Below, one piece after another: positions 48,004 to 61,252 of a DNA stretch of 64,000 nt. The stretch's first letter is position 1. Every line of letters starts with the position of its first letter. The DNA comes from Rotaria macrura (Eukaryota > Rotifera > Eurotatoria > Philodinida > Philodinidae). The notes below the pieces were generated by a model. That model had not been told where the DNA came from, did no database searches, and worked only from the letters and a program-made list of their open reading frames with translations. The stretch is taken from NCBI GenBank assembly GCA_900239685.1, contig OENT01000944.1, positions 1 to 64,000 on the forward strand. The letters run 5' to 3'. A program made the position numbers and the translations under genes.

Positions 48004-48176
48004 CGAAACACACGCTTTCAAAGAAAATGCTGAATGTAATTTTTATGTCGAACTTTTCTTCACCACTCCCATGACAAATATTAGCCATCAATGAAAAAGA
48101 ATTTAATCTAAAGCAATAACTTTGTTATGATTGCTGTCCAGTTATCTATAATAATTCTAGATCTTATTCGTAACTT

Positions 48177-48472
48177 CCCAAGTATAAAAAAATAATCAAA
48201 AATCCGGTTAAAATTTGATTAAAATCATACGCTTTTAATCAATAATTCAAGCTGTAATAATCATAGCAAAATCAGATTTTAATCGATTATTTCAATTATT
48301 CTGATTATAATCGATTTAGGATATTTTAAAATCAATTATAATCAGAATAATTGAAATAATCGATTAAAATCTGATTTTGCTATGATTATTACAGCTTGAA
48401 TTATTGATTAAAATCGTATGATTTTAATCGAATTTTAACCGGATTTTTTTGAACAAAACTTTTTTACATGGG
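48177..48472. mobile_element. 296-bp CCCA-ended hairpin element
   Basis: Starts CCCAAGTATAAAAAAA, ends TTTTTTACATGGG, flanked by TT on both sides. Inside, 48,198-48,450 is a near-perfect hairpin of two ~120-bp arms with about three mismatches, composed of AATCGATT and TTTTAATC words. Confidence 0.75.
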
Positions 48473-49204
48473 TTCAACTTCTGGAATTCAATTTTATAAT
48501 TTTCAAGGGGTAGTTTTTTGTGATTAATGAAAATTCGAATTCATTATATCAAGAATGATAACTAAGAAATCCTTGTTTTCCCATAGTTGTAGTATGACCA
48601 TTTTTGGACGAATGAATTCGTCTAGTTGTCACTCGAGATATTCAATAGCTCTTTAATACTTGCTGTAGATATAAAATATGTGTATTGTATAAAAAACTTT
48701 TGTGGTTGTTCAATCAATGATTAGAAAAATAATAATATTACACTATTAAAAAAAGAATGAGACAATAGAAACTATGAAACAAATATATGAAGTCCCAAAA
48801 CTAAAACGAGAAACATTCTATTGGAAATGCACAAATAATTAAGATTGATTCTATCCATTGTAAGAGCTTATCTTGGAAGATAACCATAGTTCTTGAGTGA
48901 TTTTTCATTTTACGTATTTTCTATTAGTTTAATGGGATCAAATGATGTTAATGAGATCCATGTTTTAGCCCCGAAGAAATTGTACTAAAAAATTTTCCTA
49001 AAAACAACTGGTGATTTCTCCAAATCAGTTGATATATAGCTTGCCTTGTATCCTTTCGAACCGTCACGCTCCACAGATTATTGATAACTAGACGTAGAGT
49101 TATCCACGATGAGTTCTAATTTAGCCTGGACAAATCTCTCTTGTGGATGCGAATCTATCAGTTCTTGTAGAGTCAATGAAATTTGAAAACCTTTTTATAA
49201 CGAT

Positions 49205-49610
49205 GGGTAATCCGAAATTAACCTCCCCCCTCCCCTCTAATACGGGACCCCCTGGAGAAAAAGTTCGTCCGACCTAATAGAAGACCCCCTGTAATAAATT
49301 AATATTTGGCTGACTAAGGACTTTAATTAGTGTTTTTCTATCAAAATATGCTTGATTCTCAGGGTTTTCAGTTGTAAATATTAAGAAAATATGGTGTTCA
49401 TAATGATAACGATACCCTTAAGGCCCTGAAAATCCCGATGCGAATCCAGAAAATCGCCTTAGATTTCTGGAAAACCTTTTCAATTAAATATTGGGAAAAA
49501 ATTTGATTCTTAATAGAAGACGCGCCTGGAAATTTTTCACGTTGGAACACAATAGAAGATCCGGGGTCTTTTATTACAGGGGGAGGGGGTGTTTAGTTGC
49601 ATGACCTTAC
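49205..49610. mobile_element. C-run-ended inverted-repeat element
   Basis: Left AACCTCCCCCCTCCCCTCTAA and right, in inverse, AACACCCCCTCCCCCTGTAA. AATAGAAGACCCC and GACCCC words follow at both ends. About 400 bp, non-coding, ending some 140 bp before the FAMeT exon. Confidence 0.5.
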
Positions 49611-49752
49611 CAAGTATAGCATGCAGAACTTTGAGACCTTAACAAAATTATTGATGACTGACTTTAACCTGACAATAAATAAGCCCATCACGATACAGAT
49701 TGTGAACTTTAGGCAAAAAACTTCTCTATACTGACCTCTTTATGTTCTAGCA

Positions 49753-50256
49753 ATGATAGATCATTTATGTTTCGCTATACTGAATGGTCATAACTATTGG
49801 CTACCATTTACTCTAAACACAGCTAATTGTTTTAACACGTTAATATTTGATGCTGTTACACAAGGTGGTGACATTTGTGTCACGTTCAGTCCAATAAACA
49901 CGAGATCGACGTATCAAACGCATATACCAGTCTATAATCTGGTTATTGGCGGTCGGTGTAATTCTTTGTCGTACATTTGTAGAACGAATCACTCTAATGC
50001 ACATAAAGTTGTAGCATCATCTGCTGCTCAATGTCTTGCCGAGAATGAACGATGCACATATTGGTTTTCGTTTGATTGTCAAACTGGTTGGATCAGTTTC
50101 GGCAAAGGAACTGATAGGAAATTATCAAGCTCATTACTGAAATGGCAAGATCCATCACCGTTGTTAAATTTGAAGTATGTTGGTTTAAGCAATCACAGTT
50201 ATAAAGTCAATTTTTACAATATTCGAATCAAAAGTGTTCCTTGCAAAAAAAACTAA
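49753..50256 (+). CDS. farnesoic acid O-methyltransferase-like (FAMeT, PF12248-type) domain protein, 3' exon
   Basis: 167-aa frame to TAA 50,254-50,256. It has the pattern of the FAMeT domain: NTLIFDAVTQGGDICVTFSP (early strands), YNLVIGGRCNSLSYICR (the IGG-N-S-IR core), CTYWFSFDCQTGWISFGKGTD (the W-G-I-VG-G strand pair) and KYVGLSNH near the end. Despite the name, most such domains have no shown methyltransferase activity and may be carbohydrate-binding-like modules; the function here is unknown. A GTTCTAG acceptor stands just before the ATG, so this is probably a last exon whose upstream part is missing or separated by the inverted-repeat element. Confidence 0.7.
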   Translation: MIDHLCFAILNGHNYWLPFTLNTANCFNTLIFDAVTQGGDICVTFSPINTRSTYQTHIPVYNLVIGGRCNSLSYICRTNHSNAHKVVASSAAQCLAENERCTYWFSFDCQTGWISFGKGTDRKLSSSLLKWQDPSPLLNLKYVGLSNHSYKVNFYNIRIKSVPCKKN

Positions 50257-50503
50257 AAGATCACTTTGTTTTAAGGTTTATTTTCTGACGTTTTATGAAA
50301 AACATTCCGTGAATTTTTTTAAATTTTTTAAAAATTAAACCCGAGACACGCTCATTGTTACCTAACGCTTAAACTTGATCTGATCAAACCATCATCTTTT
50401 ACCATTCACTGAATTCTGTGTTGTGAACGAGGTGAAGTCTCAAGTTTGTGAGTGTACAGATATCCTGGATTGAAATAAAAAATATAGTTAGCTATCATGA
50501 CAT

Positions 50504-50733
50504 CCCGTGTAAAAAAACTCAGTTTTGATAATCAAAAAATTGATTCAAAATCGATTTTAATCATACACTTTTAATCAATACTTTAAACGCAGTAACAATC
50601 ACAACAAAATCAGATGATAATCGATTATTTCAAATATCATGACTATAGTCGATTTAAAAAAATTACTGCTTAAAGTATTGATTAAAGGTGTATGATTAAA
50701 ATAGATTTTTTGATTATTTTTCTTTTACATGGG
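50504..50733. mobile_element. 230-bp CCCATGT-ended MITE
   Basis: Starts CCCGTGTAAAAAAAC, ends CTTTTACATGGG, flanked by AT on both sides. The interior matches the element at 48,177-48,472 in part (AATCATACACTTTTAATCAA, AATCGATTATTTCAA) and is hairpin-like. Confidence 0.72.
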
Positions 50734-52744
50734 ATGTATTTCGGCCATGTCAAAAAGGCCTCATCAAGTGGGTGCGTGGGTGGACAAGACCAATAGGCAC
50801 ACGGCCATTACATCCACACCTTCATTTTTGCTTATTGTTCCAATATTTTCAAGCTACGTGTTGACAACTTCGTAATAGCCAAGATTTTCACTTGGATTTA
50901 CTCAAAATCATACGATGAAAGTAATTTTCTATTCCAACAAGGCATAAAATGCTAGACACTTCCTGAATCCGATACTGAAAAATTGTCGTAACTCTTACTA
51001 TTTTGTATAGATATACCACATTTTCGACTGGCTTTAATTCGGTATAAAATATGTTGTTATAATGATATTGAAAATCAGTGCTACCTATGATTATTGATTG
51101 TCATTGACTTTACGTTCTTTTATATACTGTATATTAAAATAGTGATCCATTTGATGGAAAAAATGAATTTAATTTCTCAGACTTCGTTAGATATCGGGTG
51201 GAACTTTGTTGGGTCGGGAAGGTTCGGGCTCAGAAACTTTAACTACCACAGTATTGTAAATCAGACCGACAGGAACTTACAACTACACCCTCAAGAACTG
51301 TTTGTTTATTGGTAACAGAGTTAAAATAAAAATTATATTTCCACCCGAAAATTTCAATTATGCGAATCCTTATTAGATGTATCTACATTAGGTTAAAATC
51401 ATTTTTCAAGACATAAATTCATCAAAGTCAGATTAGTATGCAGAATAATGAAAAACTAAAAGCTCTTTCAAAATACATAAGTGTTTTCTTGAGAGTATAT
51501 TTCTACGATAATAACAATATGTTTAAAGAACTAAATTTTACTATTCTTTTCGAGAAAGATATAGCTACTTATGTGTGCATGTTAGAATGAATACTGCAAG
51601 ATACAAATCTTCATAGCCGCTTAATACTCTACTGTATGACGTATAATGCGATCCGATAGCGTTCGATCATATAGTGAACAAATCATTGGAGTAAATATTG
51701 ACAATGATTACGCTATATGAATGAGAATTTCCATGTTTACATAAGTACATATCAGCATCCAATTTCTGATATGTCTATACGTCGGTCTGAGTCGTAAATT
51801 TTGGTGTAGTCCAATGTCGTGTCCGGAAAAAAGTTTTGTTAAAACTTCAATCAACCTCTTGATATACGTATACTGAATTAGAATTCTTTTCTTGTCCCCA
51901 TGCGGAAACCATAGTATTTCAGGTATTAAAATAAGCAATAAAAAATTTATTGATAATTTTCAATGAAAACTTATCCACAAATTCCACTTTAATTTCTCAA
52001 TTGAACATTGTAACATTTCGCATTGCAACTTTTCAACAGAATATCTCACGAAAAGAATTCAAATCCAACATATATCAAGAAATTAATTGAAATTTTAACT
52101 AAAACCTTTTGATAATTCTACATTGGATTATATTGAGATGAACGATTTGACATTGAACGTTGACGTTGACGAGTAAAATAGATACTAAATGTATAAAAAG
52201 TTAACAAAAGTACACTTCAACTAAATTCCTATCATTCATGAAATTGCAGTACTTCACACTATCTGTTATTGTTTCACAAAATATTGAATGATTTAAAAAA
52301 CAAGTTTTAATTCGAACAAAATTTCAAGTTAATTATTGTGAAAAGACTAATATTTACTATATAATGAAACTTTGACAGCATTCATCGCTAATATTCAGAA
52401 AACTTAAAGAAAATAACGGTTCTCCGAACATTTAACATAATAGTTAATATGATGTGCTAATATTATGAACATCAGATCAAAGCATTAATATTTTGAGTTA
52501 AATCACCTTCCCTAATACGAAGATTGTGCTAGTTGAAAGCATCAAAAGATTAAATTCATTGATGAAATATTTGCTGAATTGGAAGATGTTGTTTATATCT
52601 CTATAATTGGTATCGTTTTCGGTGCGTTCTATTCGAGAAATTTTGATTTACTTGTTCATGTTTATTTTAGCACACCAAAATTTGTTCGAATCCACAAGTC
52701 ACTGCTCATAGTATTAAGTACTTCGTTTTAATTACTTTTATTCT
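50734..52744. other. intergenic, no gene seen
   Basis: AT-rich. Frames at 51,094-51,315 and 51,708-51,938 lack domain features. Confidence 0.45.
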
Positions 52745-52940
52745 NNNNNNNNNNNNNNNNNNNNNNNNNNNNNNNNNNNNNNNNNNNNNNNNNNNNNNNN
52801 NNNNNNNNNNNNNNNNNNNNNNNNNNNNNNNNNNNNNNNNNNNNNNNNNNNNNNNNNNNNNNNNNNNNNNNNNNNNNNNNNNNNNNNNNNNNNNNNNNNN
52901 NNNNNNNNNNNNNNNNNNNNNNNNNNNNNNNNNNNNNNNN
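52745..52940. other. assembly gap
   Basis: A run of 196 Ns. The real distance between the flanks is unknown. Confidence 0.99.
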
Positions 52941-54903
52941 ACGTTTCACTTTACTCAGAAATGTTCGTTCCATTAGATGAGCTTCTTTTCAAAAATTTTG
53001 CTATTGAATTCAGAAAACTAATTGTTTGGATTTTAGTTTTCCTAGAGACTCTAGTCCTAAAAATTTTGGTAGAAATTGAAATGTATTTAACATGACAAAA
53101 ACTTCCTTCAATGACGTACTGAAATCTGCTTCCGATTCGTCCAAGCTATTTATTACCGATAAGAAAATATGTCATAGATACAGAGTTCATTAATACGCTT
53201 CAAAATCAAAACATTAAATTCCTTACTTGAATGATTCGAATAGATGAGATTTATCCGCTGGAAACATTAGAAGAAGACTGAAAAACCTTCTTTACACTAC
53301 ATATGAAGTCAATTTTCATTATATGAATTGATCATTTTCTTTTGATGTAGATTTCATTTTTTAATTCTACATAATTACTCATATGATAGATCAATTATTG
53401 ATATTTTTGACATATAAAATAGATGTGCATTATGGAATTTCATTCAGATTACTTATTAAAAATCAAACAAATACAATTTGAGTATAATAAGTATCAATAA
53501 TAGATTGATACTACTACTTTGAATGATGATAGATTTTCTCTAGCTATAGTATTTGTAATAGAGTGAGAGAAACAAAACCGTAAATGTACTTCCAAACAGT
53601 TGAGAGATTAAGCGATGATGAGCTCTTGAAAAGCATAGAGTATTCCAACGAACGTCTTGTATAATTTCACGCTAGTCAACTATTTTAATAAAGTAAGGAA
53701 AGCAACAAACAATATCTGATGATTTTTGCGTGACTACATCAATTTACATTTCTCGATATGTTAAGCAGATTGAAAGAAAAAATAACTCTTGAAAAAGTAT
53801 ATCCTCATTTTTTTCCTACCGCGTCTAATTTTCAACGACTGTCAATATCAAGTTGTAATTAGAGAAACAGACTGTCCTCTTCTGCTCCAATGAATCTGAC
53901 CAACAACTACTATGATTACAACTATTTCAAAATTTTAATTATGTGTCTATTTATCAACGGAAGTAGAAGAGAAAATGCCTGCTGTCTGATGAATAGAATA
54001 AGTAGCATACACAGTACTCAATCATTAGCACGACTTTTATCTAACAACATTCACTTCCGAACAATCACTAAAAAATCTCGAGGGAAGTCTTGAATAATTT
54101 TTTGTACTCGATGTCATTAATGATTGAGAAATACTTCAATGAATCCTCTAGATATGCATCGACAAACCATTCCCTCCTAGAAGGAACACATTGACTTGCT
54201 TGGAACTGAGAGTATTGTAATAGATTATAGAGTATTCATCTGTCGCACTTCATAATTAAGTTTTTGTTGTCGTGAAAATTTAAAAAGCTACAAGTATACT
54301 AATTTTAATCTCAATCAGGTGAGTTGCATTGTAAAATACTAGTTGGTATAATTTTAATAAATTACATACATTTTCTATCATATAATTAAAAATATGGAAA
54401 TGATGAACTATTGCCTAATTATTTGTTCTGTACTCTACAGTCATCTATATACTGTTGATATACCCTAAGATATATTATGACATAATTACAATATTTTCCT
54501 TTGCATAGAAAATCTTCAGATCGAACGCTCGGCACATCGTTCCTGGATCAATGAAGGGCGAGACGATTTAATTACGAACTTGAATAGATCCGATTGATAA
54601 TTAGCCCAATTACATAAAAAAAACAAATCTGGAAATACTTCAAAATGTTTTATGTACTTATTTTCGTATGGTTTGTGCTGTTATGTAATACTTTGTTTTT
54701 AGCAAAGGAGCATTTTAAATTGCTAAGAAAGCATTCAATATGTCTGTATTAACTCGTTGTTTAATATGAATTATGATTCAATTTTAAAGATGCCAGATCC
54801 ATATTGACATTCATTATAAATCATCTTTAACAAATCAATAAACATAGAACATATACCAAACAAAAAACAACATATAGGATTCATTGTTTTTAGTAGTTTA
54901 AGT
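52941..54903. other. intergenic, no gene seen
   Basis: AT-rich, without supported frames (53,890-54,093 is short and featureless). The 3' untranslated part of the opsin mRNA probably reaches into the right end. Confidence 0.45.
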
Positions 54904-56235
54904 TTATGCATCAGCATCATTGTTATTTACAGGATGCATTGATATTGCATCATTTTTCTTCTGTAGAATATTGTTATCGACCAATGTACCTTCGACTCGT
55001 GCAGTTCCAATTTGTTGATCAAGTGCATCTTTATTGACAAGGCTGATTTTAAATTGAGTTGAAGTAGCAGTATAGAACATTGGGATCCATACAACTGATG
55101 TTTTGGCAAAACAAGCACAAAAGAACGTGGCCAATGGTGGTATGACATAGTCTTTACCTTGAAAGGCCAATACAAAAAGTGCTACTGCATATGGAGTCCA
55201 TGTGAAAATAAAACCAAAAGTTGTTATCATAATACCTATTGTAAAAAGAAAACGAATTTAAAAAATATCATATGATGAAAGTTCGATCGACAGTACAGAT
55301 GCAATCGTTTCTGAAAACCGTTGTATCGAATGAATTAAAAACGATTATACTTACTCTTAAGAATACGTCGTTCCATTTCGATTCGTTTTCGATTAAATAC
55401 AGTTTGAACACCATTTTCAATTTTTCTACGCATTCGTTTAAGTCCAAGCAAAGTAATTGTATTTGCAGTAATGAGAATTGCAAGTGGAATACAATAGACA
55501 ACGATGAAGAGAAAAAAAAGAAATGACACATATGAAGAACGACGGTCGTACCAATTAATGCAACAAGATGTACGTGCTCCCTAAAAGAAAAGTTATTTCA
55601 AGTTACAATCGCTATGAAATAGACTCGTTAATGTATTCAAATGATCAATACTAACTTCCATTGTATATTCATTCCATCCCATCATTGGTAACATAGTCCA
55701 AATAAAAGAAATAAATATTGCAATAAAAGAAATAATGATGCATTTGTTCACCTAGAAACATATCACTTTTCTGGTCTGTTTTCTATGAATATCATTTACT
55801 TACGGTAACATGTTTAGCTTTGAATGGTCGAACAATAATATAACATCTGCTAAGACTTGCTCCGCACAGTAGATAAGAACTTGAACATCCGTATAAAAAT
55901 GCAACAATTGCTTCGAATTGACAACCTGCACGTTGATATAACCATCGACAATAAATTGAAGATGTGCCTGTCGTTGGAAGTATTGTACATGACGCAAAAA
56001 AGCCCAAAGCCGCAATAAACATAATAAATATATTGGGTGGTGAACGAAGAGCCTTGTATTTCATGAAACTGAGAAATAATGATCCATTGAAACCAATGCC
56101 AGCAAATGCAGCAATGCATAAAAATATGCCCAGAATTCGTATGACATCACAATTCACCGGTGTTGTGAGACTCCAAAATTGTGGATCGTTCGGAGAGAGT
56201 CCTTGATCGATGATTGAAGAATAATTGAATGACAT
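54904..56235 (-). CDS. opsin-type GPCR with retinal lysine but altered DRY and NPxxY motifs
   Basis: Exons 56235-55804, 55751-55656, 55580-55355 and 55235-54904 join in phase to 361 aa. All seven membrane segments are visible. Opsin marks: Asn50 in TM1, disulfide Cys105, Trp162 in TM4, Pro208 in TM5, the WTPY motif (264-267) in TM6, and FAKTS with Lys296, the Schiff-base lysine, at the same number as in bovine rhodopsin. Unusual: TM2 has Gly78 where the conserved Asp sits, DRY is S-R-C (129-131), and NPxxY is I-P-M-F-Y (302-306). The protein should bind retinal, but G-protein signalling of the usual kind is doubtful; an RGR-like photoisomerase role is inference. The start is ATG 56,235, followed by an N-glycosylation site at Asn4. 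Introns are 52-119 bp. Confidence 0.92.
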
Positions 56236-56241
56236 GATCAA

Positions 56242-59200
56242 TATTTGTCTTGTAGGAACAAAATTAAATGAAGTTTAAATGTATAAATCTAACTTGTGTT
56301 TTACTTCTTTTTATATTTATATAGATAAAAAGAGAAGAAAAAAGCCGCTTATTTAGTTTACATTCATAAGTAGAGAATCCTCCTCGATAATTTTTTTTTC
56401 TTTTCATGTGTAATCTATTTAATAATAATGAATTGCAGTCAGAAAAAGTATAGCACTCATCGGTTATGTAAAAAGACTATGAGTGCAGGAGAAAAAAACC
56501 AATTCATGATTATGTAAGAAGAAAAGGTGATTCGCTATCCAAAGGAATGTCAACGAGTCCTAGAATCTTCACATCCATGTGAATTAGTACGATAAAATAA
56601 CCATGCACGAAAACTGATCAATAAAAATTTTGCTCTTGTTAATCATTCGTAATCGAACAAAGCAACAATTTGTCTTCTCTTCTTGACAGATGAAGAACAG
56701 TGAAAATAACAAATATTATCTTTTGCGATCGAAAACTAATTTTTTATGAGATCTTTTTCCTTTGACACGAAGTCAGAGAAATATATATCGGCAAGCTTTG
56801 AATCTACAGGGATCGATTTGCTACTGCGTGAGATTTTCATCTCCGACAATTGCATCAAATCACTACGATATTTCTACTGAATATTCTATAAGAATGGAAA
56901 GACAAAACTATTCACAAACGTCATTAATCTCAAGATAAAGATAGCACTCGTGCTAATTGACTTAACAATAAATTGGGAGATCATGCATAAAAAAATTTTC
57001 TCAACACTTTTTGGCTTTTTTTCTTCTATCGATGACGATTCTTTTTATCTTCTGTAAACTTTGAACTTTTGAAAATAACCGATCTGAGTATAATTGCTAG
57101 CCAAAGAACATGGTTTCTTCTTCAATTCAAATCATCATTAGAATATTGTCGATAATTATTTTATTTTGAGAAAAACGAAATGAAGTTGCATTTCTCAATC
57201 AATCGACAGGGCACATTTATTTTCCTCTTGTATGACTTTTTAAATTAGAACACTGTTCATTGTACAATCTAATCAGTGATAGGAGAATGCACTCAAAAAT
57301 ACAATTAAAATAGATGAAGTATATCAAGAACATACTTTACATAAAACAGCCGTATTTCAAATTTAAGTAATAAATTATTTAATAATCAAGTTTTGATTCA
57401 AGATGATGAATTAAGATTTGCCATGTTACGGCTCATTCGAATCAGATAAGAACAAGATAACTATATCTAAGATCAAGATTTCAAGCGTGAAACAACTAAG
57501 ACCAGACAAACCAAAGAATAAAAGAAACAAAACTATAATGACTAATGAATTTTCTAAGATCCTTAAAGCTTTCGATAAAAGCTGTTCGGTAATAAATACA
57601 TAATCTTTAGAGAAGATTTTGGAGATTAACAAGTATATTCATGACGAACAACGCTTGTCATGTTGTTATTCAACTTCATATCACAGTGTGTAATTTTTAA
57701 AACATACATTGTTGAAATTTCGTATTGTAATCCTATAAAAAAAATTTCATTCAACACCCAAAATCCAGAATTATAATGAAAACCAATGCTTCAATATAAA
57801 AAAACACTAGTTCAACTTCACGTTTAAATCGAAACAAAAGATATTCTAGATTGTTTTCTTCTTTTGTTTTTGAAGAAAGTGATAAAGAAGTCATGTAACA
57901 ACTGATGTTTATGAGAATTTTCTTTCAAAAAAACACATGACAATATGTGTAGTTAAATAGAAGCACAAGTAATTACCATAAGTCGTATTAATGAATAAAG
58001 TGCACATGTGTGCAAAACTTTTGTCACACTGACAAACTGACAAGTTTTCATGTATTGTAATGCTTCAAGAAGCCACATATAGATTTAATGAGAAACTAAT
58101 CCAGTGGATTTTCTCAAATTGTAACTTTTTGCCTTTAAATGTACTTTCATATGTACATGTATAAATCTGTTATGTTAGAATTAGACAGTAAGAAGTCATT
58201 GAAAAGATTGATTGATGTATTCAAGGATCCGTTTTAAAAGTTCAGTTCACACGAAGTCATTGTCTAAATCAAGGACAAAAACGTTCCATGTGAAAAGATG
58301 ATCATTACTCATGTAATAAGTTTTGAATGAATTTAACTCACAAATAAACATGTTTAGTTATGCAATAAAAAATTACAGGCGATACGTTTTCCAGTCATTG
58401 CCACTGAAACTATTCATACAATCAATTTTTATTATACAATTAATCATGTGCATATTGAGTCTCACCTTTAGATATTTGTGTACCCAAGCGAGAAAATTCG
58501 ACATGACTGACATGTGAAAAAACAGCAACGTGTTACTGTCTACGCTTATGCAATAATTATAGCATAGAAATATGATGCATGATTACGCAGTTGCTCAAAC
58601 TCTGTTATGAATAGTTTATGACGTCTATTTATTCTTACTATTTACAGCATTAACTGTAATTTCTAATTTTTCTTAAAATGTGTAAGTTAAGATTATCATA
58701 AATCACATTTACCTTATCACATAAAAAGAAACAATTGCATTTAATTTAACCTTAATAAATTAATGATACACACTATCCTATAAATATGGAAGTACCGAAT
58801 ACATGTATGAAAAATATTCACAACGTCATTTCTGATTATCAATTACGATGAAAATAGATGTCTAGTATCAATGTGACTATTGTAAATTCTTTTCTTAAGA
58901 TATTCTACAGAAGCTTGAAAATGATTAGGATGAAAAGAATTATAATCTTGACTATATTTATTTGGCATTCTATGATATAATCAACCAAATAAGTTCACAT
59001 GCAAATACTTGTGTTTTGTTTTGTTCAATGAAAGTAATATGTCAGACAGCATGCATTGAAAATTTGTTACATTTTTATGGATGTTTTCATTCTGTTTTGT
59101 CAAATTGTTCTCATGTCAATTATTTTCATTCATACGTAGAAATTCTATTCAAATTTAATTGTGCATTTCAAACTCAACTAATTTGTAATGTCACATTCAT

Positions 59201-60350
59201 TTTAATAAAATGTATATTCAACAAAAGATAAACAACATCGATGAAAGATATTCCATTTGTCGACATTTATGTTGATTGATAATTTTAGATCTTCTCTAAA
59301 TCAATTATCACGTCCAATTATTGTTATGCTTCTTTTCATAATTGAATATGTTGCATGCAAACTAGAAATTATAACATGCTGAAAAGAACATCAATGTTTG
59401 ATAGCAAAGACAAAATCTATTCCATAAAATGGAAGTAACCTTGAAGAACATCAGAGAATGCGACAGAACCCATATTAACTATAATATCAAGTACATGAGA
59501 AATGAAATGGCACATTTACTTATTGTTCATCATTGGAACTTTTTATAAATCAAAAATATCTCATTACTATTATATAGCATGCGTGTTGCTTAGTTAAGAA
59601 ACAAATATTTGCATGACACAATTTTTTTGATCCTTCTATCGATTGTTTGTTACCCATCACATATCATTCTTATTTCGAGCATAAGTTAGCAATAGTCTAC
59701 ACTCAATGAAACGAAGCATTTCCTAATGTATAATATGTAACTTATGTATGTCAGATTCGATTCTTCGACCGATCAATGGATGATAATAAATTATATTAAT
59801 GCAATTGGCTATGTACTTGTCATAAAAATTAAATTTTCCAGACACTACCAGTTCTTATACTCTGTCTGGTAATGATACATTAATTTTAGAGCGAATCCTT
59901 TTCTAGTATTTCATTCAGATGAATATTTAATATTGCATTATTACCATACTCAACTTTCTATCAATTACAGTTGATAATGTATTTATGACGTCAACAGACA
60001 AATATAATGATGAAGTTCATTCTTTGTTTTATTGAAATTTATATTCTTGTTCTTAGTTCAAATAAAGGCTATCATCACAACTAAAAGATTCGATATAAGA
60101 CATATTATCACAATGATGTTCGATTAATAATTTGATAAAGCTGAAAATCAATTTTGTTTAAACGATGACGGATAAAGAAAAATCATTGCAGCATTGAGAA
60201 TGTCTCAGAACAGACGGGGGAAACATTTCGGTACGTCTGACTAAAGTTGAAAGTAAAAATATCGAAATAGAATACCCTTGAACACTGTGCTGCTTGTTAT
60301 ACAGACACAAAAGATTGTTTTTCAGTGTTACTATGTATTGTTTCATTCTA
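56242..60350. other. gene-poor AT-rich stretch
   Basis: 4.1 kb with no frame I would defend. The ATG of the opsin gene is at its left edge, so that gene's promoter lies here. No repeats or RNA genes recognised. Confidence 0.5.
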
Positions 60351-60355
60351 ATGTA

Positions 60356-60440
60356 GAGTCCTGCAGGTTACGACTTTTTTGTAACCTAAACCTAACCTAA
60401 CCTATAGGTTAGGGTAGGTTAAGGTTAACCTGGAAGACTC
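60356..60440. mobile_element. 85-bp MITE of AACCTAACC words, copy 1
   Basis: Ends GAGTCCTGCAGGTTA and, in inverse, GAGTCTTCCAGGTTAAC, flanked by TA. The centre is a palindrome (CCTAACCTATAGGTTAGG). Confidence 0.65.
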
Positions 60441-60639
60441 TAGCTTAAGGTAGAGACGCTTTTGATTCACCATATTTATAACCCAACTCTATTAATACTT
60501 GGCATAATTGTTGAAAGCCATTACCATTGACACTATTAAATGATTGCAAATCAAAAGCGCAGTACTTAGAGCAAACTAATGCAACCATTTGTTAATCTGC
60601 AGAGGGTATAGTTAAATCTTTTTTCAAATACTTTTAAAT

Positions 60640-60931
60640 TGATATTTCCTTGTTTGAAGTCGCTTTTTTATACAACTTTGAACATGAGAACTAATAGTAG
60701 CTGTTACATTTTTGGTTCATAGAGTAAGATCTGTTGGCATATGGTACATTGGAAGAACGGTTCAAAAGCACATTCACCATTTGGATTATGTATTCTAAGC
60801 AGGCTTGACCAAAATGTACCATTCGATGAAGATGGAGATTCCTTTGTCGTAATAACTTTTCCTTGCTTCAATAAATTTAGCATTTCTTTCTTTTTCTCAT
60901 CAATGGTATGTCGAGATGATTTAGTAGACAT
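60640..60931 (-). pseudogene. BED-type zinc-finger fragment, hAT-transposase-like
   Basis: A frame from ATG 60,931 shows FWSSLLRI…FEPFFQCTICQQILLYEPK, the N-terminal BED finger pattern (aromatic lead, C-x2-C) common in hAT transposases. Near 60,704 the frame meets a stop, but after a one-base shift the expected second half continues (SSHVQSC with the His and Cys ligands). No DDE or dimerisation domain follows before more stops, so this is a relic or a lone exon. It lies between two copies of the same tiny MITE. Confidence 0.5.
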
Positions 60932-61171
60932 TTTATATTACATTTATGCACTCTTACTCGAAAAACAGTCAAAAGGACCGAACTCATCAGCTTATATCAG
61001 AAATAGTACTAAACAGTGAACCATTGTTTTCCCATTCGGTTTTACTCTATCCAATAAAATTAGATTCTAATATCACTCTGTACAGTGCTTTGGACCAAAA
61101 GAGATGTCACAAGTGGATATTAAGATCAGCTCTGTAAAGGTTTCATCTATATAAACTCATCCTTTATTTTA

Positions 61172-61252
61172 TCCCTGGATTTTTTTTGTAACCTTACCCT
61201 AACCTATAGGTTAGGACAGGTTAGGGTAGGTTAAGGTTAACCTGCAGGACTC
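61172..61252. mobile_element. 81-bp MITE of AACCTAACC words, copy 2
   Basis: Shares the right end (GGTTAACCTGCAGGACTC then TA) and the palindromic centre with the copy at 60,356-60,440. The left end is shortened but also abuts TA. Confidence 0.6.

Noticed and set aside
55272..56206. Several frames on both strands inside the opsin gene
   Set aside because: Out of frame with the spliced opsin or antisense to it.
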